Positions 1-5,666 of a DNA stretch of 7,065 nt are shown piece after piece; within the stretch, counting starts at the first letter, position 1, and each line of letters begins with the position of its first letter. This DNA is from Methanomassiliicoccales archaeon PtaU1.Bin030 (GTDB lineage: Archaea; Thermoplasmatota; Thermoplasmata; Methanomassiliicoccales; Methanomassiliicoccaceae): positions 1-7,065 of the forward strand of contig MVRB01000145.1 of assembly GCA_002067635.1 (NCBI GenBank), given 5' to 3'. A model generated the notes under the pieces. That model made no database searches and was not told the origin of the DNA. It was given only the letters and a program-made list of their open reading frames with translations. A program made the position numbers and the translations under genes.

Positions 1-1
1 G

Positions 2-598
2 GACAAGGCCCATGCGTTCATCTCAGCGGCCACGGACTTCTGCATCGAGTACGGAAGGCTGCAGACCGCCTGGGGGGCGCACATTCTTTTCCCTGCCGAC
101 CCCTCGGCATCAGGTGACCTGATCTCGGGGGAGACCTACAAGGAATTCGTCCTCCCCTACCACAAGAGGATGGCTGCCGAGATCAGCTGCCCTCAGATCA
201 TGCACATCTGCGGCAACACCCGGGCCCTCCTGCCATATATAAGGGAAAGCAACTTCGACTGTTTCTCTTTCGACAACGTTCCCGTCTGGTGCGTCCGCAA
301 GGCGCTGGGGAACAGGATGTCCATCCTGGGAAGCCTGGACGTCATCGACCTGATGCCGAACGGGACCCCGGAGCAGGTATACGCCCGTACAGTGGAGTGC
401 ATCAAGCAGGGCGTGGACGTCGTAGGCTCATCGTGTGATGTGTCCTACGGAACATCGCTGGAGAACCTCAAGGCATACGTGCGCGCATGTAAGGAGACGC
501 CTATACCAGACTACGATAACATCGAGGACATGATCCGCGAGGTCGGAGCGGGCAAGGCAAGGCGCATGAAAGCGGAGAGCCTGGGAGGTGGTCACTGA
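2..598 (+). CDS. UroD-family corrinoid methyltransferase (MtaA/MtbA/MtsA-like), 3' part
   Basis: The frame is open from the left edge, so the N-terminus lies outside the window; 198 C-terminal residues are visible. Seen: a His-x-Cys motif (His codon 203-205, Cys codon 209-211, context MHICGN) and a later Cys (codon 434-436, context [10 protein letters not shown]). These match the His-x-Cys...Cys zinc ligands of the uroporphyrinogen decarboxylase-fold methylcobamide:coenzyme M methyltransferases, which use zinc to activate CoM thiol for attack on methyl-Co(III). The sequence around the second Cys (GTPEQVY... GVDVVG... SLENLKAYV) also follows the family pattern. The gene ends in TGA, overlapping the ATG of the corrinoid gene by one base, so it probably works with that protein. 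Some UroD-fold relatives act on the methyl donor itself (MtsA with methyl sulfides, some O-demethylases), so this could be an MT1, an MT2 or both. Family assignment is confident; substrate is not. Confidence 0.85.
   Translation, partial: DKAHAFISAATDFCIEYGRLQTAWGAHILFPADPSASGDLISGETYKEFVLPYHKRMAAEISCPQIMHICGNTRALLPYIRESNFDCFSFDNVPVWCVRKALGNRMSILGSLDVIDLMPNGTPEQVYARTVECIKQGVDVVGSSCDVSYGTSLENLKAYVRACKETPIPDYDNIEDMIREVGAGKARRMKAESLGGGH
583..593 (+). promoter_or_regulatory. Strong Shine-Dalgarno site of the corrinoid gene
   Basis: GGGAGGTGGTC contains a near-complete complement (9 of 10 bases to GGAGGTGATC) of the archaeal 16S rRNA 3' end and sits 7 bases (from the GGAGGTG core) before the ATG at 598. 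It lies within the last codons of the methyltransferase gene and suggests high translation of the corrinoid protein, which is usually abundant in methylotrophic methanogens. The expression level is inference. Confidence 0.65.
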
Positions 599-1431
599 TG
601 GTAAGGCACTTGGACATTCTGGCGGAGGAGATGCTGAAGATCAGGTCGAGGGACCCCGCGCGCTACAAGAGGCTCATCCAAGAAGGGATGCTGGCCGAGC
701 TAGGTTTCGATGTGGGCATCAAGACCAAGGCCCAGGCCTCGGTCGAAGAGGTCAAGGCGAAGTTCAGGCCCAAGGACCCAACCTATGCTGCCATCTCCGA
801 CTCGGTCATAGCAGGGAAGAGGGCGAGAACGAAGGAGCTTGTGGCCGCGTCCCTGCAGCAGGGCAAGGACCCCGTGGACCTGGTGACCAACGCCCTGATG
901 CCAGGCATCCAGACACAGTGCGAGCTGTACGACCTGGGCAAGGCCTTTGTTCCCGAGATCCTTATGTCGAACGACGCCATGCAGGGCGGAATCGAGCTCT
1001 GCCAGGCTCAGCTGGGTGACATCCCTAAGAAAGGGAAGCTGGCGACCTTCGTGGCGGAGGGCGATCTCCATGATATCGGCAAGAACATCGTGGCCGCCAT
1101 CCTCCGGGCCAACGGTTTCGATGTCATCGATCTCGGTAGGGACGTTCCTACCGCCAAGGTGATCGAGACAGCTAAGGCGCAGGGCATCCAGATGGTCAGC
1201 GGGTCCACACTTATGAGCACCACCAAGGCAGGCCTTAAGAGCACCGCGGAGACTCTAGAGGAGGAGGGGCTGAAAGTACCCCTGGCCTGCGGAGGAGCGG
1301 CCGTGTCCAGGGCCTTTGTCGACACCTTCGTGAACTCCATCTACGGGAAGTCCCCGCTGGATGCCGTCAAGATAGCCACCGAGGTCTGCGGAGGCAAGGA
1401 CTGGAAGGAGGTTCGCAAGGAACTGTACTGA
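598..1431 (+). CDS. Methyltransferase corrinoid protein, MtaC-like
   Basis: A 277-residue methyl-carrying cobalamin protein. Residues about 60-145 form the helical cap domain typical of methionine-synthase-type corrinoid proteins, and residues about 147-275 the Rossmann-like B12 domain. The cobalamin signature Asp156-x-His158-x-x-Gly161 (context EGDLHDIGKN) supplies the lower-axial histidine; SGSTL (201-205) and ACGGAAV (230-236) fit the nucleotide-tail pocket. From remembered sequences the best match among classical proteins is MtaC, the methanol corrinoid protein (shared stretches such as HDIGKNIV, LLRANG-like and DLGRDVP), rather than the methylamine proteins MtmC/MtbC/MttC. There are about 20 more residues at the N-terminus than in MtaC. 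The start is set by a strong Shine-Dalgarno site (GGGAGGTGGTC, 583-593) and the TGATG overlap with the preceding methyltransferase. MtaC normally sits beside mtaB, which is not visible here, so methanol is not assured as the donor. Confidence 0.9.
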   Translation: MVRHLDILAEEMLKIRSRDPARYKRLIQEGMLAELGFDVGIKTKAQASVEEVKAKFRPKDPTYAAISDSVIAGKRARTKELVAASLQQGKDPVDLVTNALMPGIQTQCELYDLGKAFVPEILMSNDAMQGGIELCQAQLGDIPKKGKLATFVAEGDLHDIGKNIVAAILRANGFDVIDLGRDVPTAKVIETAKAQGIQMVSGSTLMSTTKAGLKSTAETLEEEGLKVPLACGGAAVSRAFVDTFVNSIYGKSPLDAVKIATEVCGGKDWKEVRKELY

Positions 1432-1468
1432 CCTAAACCCCTTCCTAATTCTTTCCGAGGTAGGCTCA

Positions 1469-3187
1469 ATGGAAGCTGTGGGCATAGACGTTGGGGGGAC
1501 CTACACCGATGGCGTCCTATTCGATCTGCGTTCAAGAATGGTCATGAAGAAGGCAAAGGTCCCCACTCTGCCACAGGACCTGAGGAGCAGCATCCTGCGT
1601 TGCTTTGCCGCCCTGGAGGTGCGCTCCCCGGCCTTGCTGTCCCGGTTCTGCCTGTCAACGACCCTGGCCACCAACGCCGTGGTGGAAGGTAGGACTAGGG
1701 ATGTGTGCGCCATATGTATTGGGATGCGCCCTCGGCATCCCGCGGAGTACGCGGCGGAAACTATCGTGGTCGATGGGAGGATGGGGCCCGCGGGTCTGGT
1801 CGACGTCCCTCTCGACGAGGAGGCGCTCCGGAATGCCCTTCGGAGATCTGGGAAAAGATCCTTCGCCATCTCTTCGTTCTTCGCCACCAGGAACCCCCAG
1901 AACGAGGTGCGGGCGGCAGAGATGGTCTTGGAGGAGCATCCCAACGCCACGGTCGTCAAAGGAAGCGACCTGGTGGGCACCCTGGGCATGGAGGAGAGGC
2001 TTTACATAGCCGTGAAGAACGCCGAGCTGATCCACATCATGTCGGGTCTGATCGAGGCCATCGGGGAGGGGACCAAGGTCCCGGGCTCGGTCACCTATGT
2101 TCTGAAGGGAGATGGGACCTTGGTGTCCACCGAGGAGGCGGCCATGAGGCCCATATTCACAGTGCTCTCAGGGCCTGCGGCCAGCGCAATGGGCGGTGCC
2201 TTCCTGGCCGGGACCAAGGATGCGCTGGTAGTGGACATCGGAGGGACCACTACAGACATCGCCCTCGTGCAGGGCGGAATGCTGAAGCTCTCGGAGGACG
2301 GAGCGATGGTAGGGGGCTCCCGCCTGCGGGTGGAGTCGGCAGAGATGACCACACGCGCACTCGGTGGTAGTACCGAGATCTTTTGCGCGAACGGCCGTCC
2401 CAACCTGGGCCACAGGGCCGTGGTCCCTCTGTGCCTGGCATCCGATCCCTATAGACATATGGGCGACCGCTCCTACCTGTATCCCCTGGCCGGCAAAGAG
2501 CATGGCATCACGCCCACAGACCTGTTCTGCGCCACCGGACGCAGCGACTTCGGCGACCGCAAGGTGGCGTCAGCGGCAATGTCCGCCCTGGCCGATGAGT
2601 GCGAGCTCCCCCTTCCCGCGCTCATCGAGGCCCTCGAGGATGCCATCCGCTCCCGGTTGCTCCGCACTATCACCGAGGCCCTGCTGAACCGGCAGCTGCC
2701 GGAGAGGGGGGATGGAGAGGCCGTGCTTCGCGGGAACGGGATTCTAAGGACGGTGCTGCGCATCGGTGTCCCGCTGGTAGGGATAGGCGCGCCGGTGGCG
2801 GCGTTCCTGGACCTCATCCGCGAACATATCGATGGCCCTATCATCATACCTCAGGACCATGAGGTGGGGAACGCACTGGGCGCTATCTGCACGGAGGTCC
2901 ACGGCCGGAAAGAGGTAGTCGTCAGGAACGAGCCAAGGTGGATAGACGGAAAGGAGGTACCGCACTACCACGTAGCCGTGGCCGGGGGGCTGAGGGTGTT
3001 CACCGACCGCGACCAGGCCGTGGGGTATGCCCTGGAGCAAGCTACAAGGGCCTTGCGCGAGTATATGGAGAGGAGCCGTGTCAACCGCTATCAGGTAATG
3101 TCCGATGTGCGGCACATCACCTACCTGGAGATGGGGCAGAGAAGGCATGTGGAGACCATAGTGAGCGTATCCGCCGGAGGGATATGA
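1469..3187 (+). CDS. Hydantoinase/oxoprolinase (HyuA)-family ASKHA ATPase
   Basis: A 572-residue cytoplasmic protein of the HyuA family. Seen: phosphate-1 loop GIDVGGTYTD (residues 5-14), the family motif STTLATNAVVEGR (63-75), SGPAAS (235-240), phosphate-2 loop DIGGTTTD (256-263), a PTDL/GR segment resembling the HyuA PTVTDA region (349-358), and a C-terminal glycine-rich adenosine segment VGIGAPVAAF (437-446) followed by VGNALGA (466-472). Full HyuA proteins are near 700 residues and work with HyuB to cleave hydantoins or 5-oxoproline with ATP; this one is shorter and no HyuB gene is visible. The GAGGTAG site at 1457-1463 precedes the ATG by about 5 bases. The gene lies 37 bases after the corrinoid gene and ends in a one-base TGATG overlap with the RamA-type activase. 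It may assist corrinoid reactivation or act on an N-methylated substrate; both are inference. The family call is firm and the reaction unknown. Confidence 0.85.
   Translation: MEAVGIDVGGTYTDGVLFDLRSRMVMKKAKVPTLPQDLRSSILRCFAALEVRSPALLSRFCLSTTLATNAVVEGRTRDVCAICIGMRPRHPAEYAAETIVVDGRMGPAGLVDVPLDEEALRNALRRSGKRSFAISSFFATRNPQNEVRAAEMVLEEHPNATVVKGSDLVGTLGMEERLYIAVKNAELIHIMSGLIEAIGEGTKVPGSVTYVLKGDGTLVSTEEAAMRPIFTVLSGPAASAMGGAFLAGTKDALVVDIGGTTTDIALVQGGMLKLSEDGAMVGGSRLRVESAEMTTRALGGSTEIFCANGRPNLGHRAVVPLCLASDPYRHMGDRSYLYPLAGKEHGITPTDLFCATGRSDFGDRKVASAAMSALADECELPLPALIEALEDAIRSRLLRTITEALLNRQLPERGDGEAVLRGNGILRTVLRIGVPLVGIGAPVAAFLDLIREHIDGPIIIPQDHEVGNALGAICTEVHGRKEVVVRNEPRWIDGKEVPHYHVAVAGGLRVFTDRDQAVGYALEQATRALREYMERSRVNRYQVMSDVRHITYLEMGQRRHVETIVSVSAGGI
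3176..3181 (+). promoter_or_regulatory. Shine-Dalgarno site that decides the activase start
   Basis: GGAGGG lies 5 bases before the ATG at 3187 but only 2 bases before the ATG at 3184. The wider gap is more usual, so the second ATG is the likelier start. The site lies inside the last codons of the HyuA-like gene, as expected for translational coupling. Confidence 0.6.
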
Positions 3188-4776
3188 TGCAGGCCATTTC
3201 GCTGGACATTGGGACGAGCGGCATAAGGGGACAGCTGCTGGATGTTGAGAGGAGGAGGGTTCTTCGGACCGTGATCACCTCGCATAACCCACTTCCCGGG
3301 GCCAACGTCATGGACCACCTGGACTTCGCTATCGAGAGGGGTCCAGACCTTGCGCACGAGGTGCTCCTGGGCGCCGTCCGCCAGGTGATCCGCTCCCTGG
3401 CACCGGACCGCTGGGGGCGACTCACGGTCTGCGGTAACCCCGTTCAGCTCTCGCTCTTCGAGGGCATCGAGGTCAGGGACCTGGCCTATGCAGGCCGCAA
3501 CTACCTTGATTCCAGGGGCATAGTTCCCCCCGACCGCAGCGGGCACGTGCTCCAGGGGGACGCCGTAGGACTGGACCCCAACGTGGAGGTCATCGTTCCA
3601 CCGGCAATACGCCACGAGATCGGGGCCGATGCCCTGGCAATGATGATCAAGTCCGGTTTCCTCGACGACGACCTATGCATGGTCACCGACTACGGGACCA
3701 ACGCCGAGATGGCCATCAAGGTCGGCGATCGTGTGCTCACCGGCTCGGCAGCGGCCGGCCCGGCCATTGAGGGACAGCATATCTCTGCGGGCATGCTCGC
3801 CTCTCCCGGGGCCATCAGCGACCTCATGGCCATTCCCGAAGGATGGCAGGTGATGGTGCTGAACGAGGAGCTGAAGCCATGCGCCGGTGCAAAGTTGAGC
3901 CTTCGCGGGAACACCCTCAAGCTGCTGGGTCGCAGAGCCCAGGGGATCACCGGGACCGGCGTCATCGCTGTTGTGTTCGCAGGGCTGGAGGCCGAAAGGA
4001 TCGCGCTCCCCCGTATCAGCGGTGGGGGGATCTCCCTGGACCGCAACATCAGGTTCACCACGGCGGACCTTCTGGAGGCAGGGAAGGCGATAGGTGCCAT
4101 CCGGGCAGGGCACATGACGCTGTTGGAGGAGGCGGGGGTGGACCATGGCGATCTGGGGACGATGTACATGGCCGGGGCCAGCGGCACCTATGTCGACGCC
4201 AGGAAGGCCCAGGCCGTGGGCATGGTGCCGGCCTCCGCCAAGAAGCTGGTCCAGATCGGGAACACCTCGCTGGAGCTGGCCAAGGACCTGGCCTTGGACC
4301 CGGAGATGCTGGACCGCCTGAACTCCATGACCAAGGAGCTGTTGGCGCACCACATCATGTTCGCTTCCTCCCCCACGTTCAGCAATATCTACGTCCAGGA
4401 GCTGGCCTACTGGACGGAGGGCATGCCCTGGGAGGCCTATGAGCGCAACCTCTCGGAGCTGGGCATAAGGACGGCGACGCCCCGGGCACGGGATGTGACG
4501 GTGGAGAGGCGGAAGCTGACCGATATCTGGGACGTTGGTGAGAGCCTCACCATGATCGACCCCGGGGTCTTCCTCAGCGGCACCTGGTCGTGCGATCTCT
4601 GCATGCGGTGCGTCAGGGCCTGCCCGGAGGGGGCGCTAAGATGCTCAGAAGCAAAGTTCCTGGTGGATGCGGGGCGATGCCTGGGGACGGCCTGCCGTCG
4701 CTGCGAGGGGGCGTGCCCTCAGAAGATGTTCTCCTACTCTGGGCTCAGCCTCGAGAATTATCCAGAGGGCCGATGA
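3187..4776 (+). CDS. ramA: Corrinoid protein reductive activase, RamA-type (ASKHA ATPase with two 4Fe-4S motifs)
   Basis: A 529-residue protein that, by family, uses ATP to drive reduction of inactive Co(II) corrinoid to active Co(I). Seen: phosphate-1 loop SLDIGTSGIRG (residues 5-15), phosphate-2-like DYGTNAE (168-174), the RamA/DUF4445 hallmark IGNTSLELAK (357-366), and a C-terminal ferredoxin-like tail with two cysteine sets: Cys469, 472, 475, 479 (C-x2-C-x2-C-x3-CP) and Cys498, 503, 506, 510 (C-x4-C-x2-C-x3-CP). Length and architecture fit Methanosarcina RamA (about 60 kDa, two 4Fe-4S clusters). ATG codons occur at 3184 and 3187; 3187 is preferred because it gives the same TGATG overlap seen at 598 and a better gap from GGAGGG (3176-3181). 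The frame is open further upstream inside hyuA, but that part lacks family sequence. Its place beside the corrinoid gene suggests that protein is its client. The symbol denotes family; orthology to RamA is inferred. Confidence 0.88.
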   Translation: MQAISLDIGTSGIRGQLLDVERRRVLRTVITSHNPLPGANVMDHLDFAIERGPDLAHEVLLGAVRQVIRSLAPDRWGRLTVCGNPVQLSLFEGIEVRDLAYAGRNYLDSRGIVPPDRSGHVLQGDAVGLDPNVEVIVPPAIRHEIGADALAMMIKSGFLDDDLCMVTDYGTNAEMAIKVGDRVLTGSAAAGPAIEGQHISAGMLASPGAISDLMAIPEGWQVMVLNEELKPCAGAKLSLRGNTLKLLGRRAQGITGTGVIAVVFAGLEAERIALPRISGGGISLDRNIRFTTADLLEAGKAIGAIRAGHMTLLEEAGVDHGDLGTMYMAGASGTYVDARKAQAVGMVPASAKKLVQIGNTSLELAKDLALDPEMLDRLNSMTKELLAHHIMFASSPTFSNIYVQELAYWTEGMPWEAYERNLSELGIRTATPRARDVTVERRKLTDIWDVGESLTMIDPGVFLSGTWSCDLCMRCVRACPEGALRCSEAKFLVDAGRCLGTACRRCEGACPQKMFSYSGLSLENYPEGR

Positions 4777-4829
4777 GGGCCCTTTCATTGGAGCTTTCAT
4801 AGGTTGGACAGATCGCAGCGCTCATCGAA

Positions 4830-4856
4830 GTGGGCGGGCCTTTTAGCACCGCCCGC
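4830..4856 (+). other. GC-rich hairpin in the spacer after the methyl-transfer operon
   Basis: Bases 4830-4837 can pair with 4849-4856 (eight pairs, one of them G-U), leaving an 11-base loop that contains TTTT (4841-4844). It begins 54 bases after the stop codon of the activase gene. It could help end or stabilise the operon transcript, but no U-run follows the stem, so it is not a textbook terminator. Archaeal termination usually relies on U-rich tracts, and only short ones (CCCTTTC, GCTTTC near 4780-4797) are present. The rest of the spacer, 4777-4935, holds no gene I can support. Confidence 0.4.
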
Positions 4857-4935
4857 ACTGCAGCCCCTCCAGCTCCCTGATGGTCTGGCACTCTGCCGGA
4901 GGTTGCGTCACCTACCTCCCCAGGATATAGCTAGG

Positions 4936-4942
4936 TTTATAT
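4936..4942 (+). promoter_or_regulatory. TATA-box promoter for the aIF2-beta gene
   Basis: TTTATAT, in an otherwise GC-rich spacer, matches the archaeal box A. Transcription would be expected to start some 25 bases downstream, around 4962-4968, only a few bases before the ATG at 4973. No Shine-Dalgarno site precedes that ATG, so the mRNA is probably leaderless. This spacing also argues against the upstream TTG at 4955 as the start. Confidence 0.65.
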
Positions 4943-4972
4943 CAGCGGAGCATCTTGAGAGTTCGGGATCCC

Positions 4973-5605
4973 ATGCCTGATGACGATTATCTATCACTGC
5001 TCGAGCGGGCCAAGGTGAGCCTTCCCGAGACCATTGAGAAGCACGAGAGGTTCAAGGTGCCGGAGCCGGACATCTTCCTGGAGGGGAAGATCACCGTGGT
5101 CCGGAACTACGCTCAAATCATCGATGCCTTGCGCCGCGAGCCAGACCACCTGCTGCAGTACCTCCTGAGGGAGCTGGGAACGCCCGGACAGATAGAGGGA
5201 CAGAGGCTGGTCCTGAAGGCCAAGCTCACCCCTGCCCAGGTAACCGACCGCATCATGAACTACACTGAGACCTTCGTCCTGTGCTCCGAGTGCGGGAAGC
5301 CTGACACCCGTATCAACAAGGAGGGGCGCGTCCTGGTCCTTGAATGCGAGGCGTGCGGCGCCCACCGCCCGGTCAACGTGAGGAAGTCCACCCGCGGGGC
5401 CGAGAAGGAGGGCATCAAGGAAGGCGGTGTGTACGAGGTCATGGTCGAGGATGTCGGCCGGAAGGGCGACGGCGTGGCCAAGCTGGACAAGTACATCATC
5501 TACGTCCCTGGCGCTGCCAAGGGCACCAGGCTCAAGGTGAAGATCCAAAAGATCTCCGGCAACGTTGCCTTCTCGGTCCCCGCTCCCGATGCGCAGCTGA
5601 GCTAG
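4973..5605 (+). CDS. eif2b: Translation initiation factor aIF2, subunit beta, with C-terminal TRAM domain
   Basis: A 210-residue subunit of the archaeal heterotrimeric aIF2, the GTP-dependent factor that delivers initiator Met-tRNA to the small ribosomal subunit. Domains: an N-terminal helix (about 1-25) that in the family contacts the gamma subunit; the alpha-beta core (about 35-98; LLQYLLRELGTPG and LTPAQV are typical); a zinc ribbon with Cys104, Cys107, Cys125 and Cys128; and a TRAM domain (about 149-203, context GGVYEVMVEDVGRKGDG), a small beta-barrel that binds RNA. Short aIF2-beta proteins of about 140 residues lack TRAM; longer versions with it occur in several euryarchaea. The ATG at 4973 is chosen over TTG 4955 because the TATA box implies transcription begins between them. 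The gene ends in TAG, unlike all its neighbours. It stands alone with its own promoter and is not functionally tied to the upstream operon. Confidence 0.93.
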   Translation: MPDDDYLSLLERAKVSLPETIEKHERFKVPEPDIFLEGKITVVRNYAQIIDALRREPDHLLQYLLRELGTPGQIEGQRLVLKAKLTPAQVTDRIMNYTETFVLCSECGKPDTRINKEGRVLVLECEACGAHRPVNVRKSTRGAEKEGIKEGGVYEVMVEDVGRKGDGVAKLDKYIIYVPGAAKGTRLKVKIQKISGNVAFSVPAPDAQLS

Positions 5606-5616
5606 GACCCGCTTCC

Positions 5617-5621
5617 TTTAT
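5617..5621 (+). promoter_or_regulatory. Possible weak TATA element for the transporter gene
   Basis: TTTAT lies 46 bases before the ATG at 5667. Initiation about 26 bases downstream would leave a leader of roughly 24 bases containing the Shine-Dalgarno site AGGTGA (5657-5662). The match is short; the transporter may instead be read through from the aIF2-beta gene 61 bases upstream. The closer TTTCTATAG (5644-5652) is too near the ATG to act as the box for a leadered transcript. Confidence 0.3.
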
Positions 5622-5666
5622 CGACGGTCCCGCCCCTTTCCCCTTTCTATAGCTCCAGGTGACCTC

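Noticed and set aside
170..598. A methyltransferase gene starting at the ATG at 170
   Set aside because: The same frame is open back to the window edge and the upstream residues continue the UroD-family fold, so 170 is an internal methionine of a truncated gene.
1705..2370. A 221-residue plus-strand frame inside the HyuA-like gene
   Set aside because: Low-complexity Gly/Arg/His-rich shadow of the hyuA frame, with no family motif and no ribosome binding site.
2938..3186. An activase with a long N-terminal extension reaching back into the HyuA-like gene
   Set aside because: The extension overlaps coding sequence in another frame, is rich in Arg and Gly as shadow translations are in GC-rich DNA, and the ASKHA domain begins right after the ATG at 3187.
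3673..4353. A 226-residue minus-strand frame opposite the activase gene
   Set aside because: Antisense shadow produced by high third-position GC; the plus-strand frame has clear ATPase motifs.
2..4776. Horizontal transfer or a mobile element around the methyl-transfer operon
   Set aside because: Base composition and codon use look the same as in the aIF2-beta gene, and no transposase, integrase, terminal repeats or tRNA boundary was seen.
4955..4972. TTG at 4955 as the aIF2-beta start
   Set aside because: The TATA box at 4936-4942 places transcription start downstream of or at this codon, and the six extra residues are not typical of the family.
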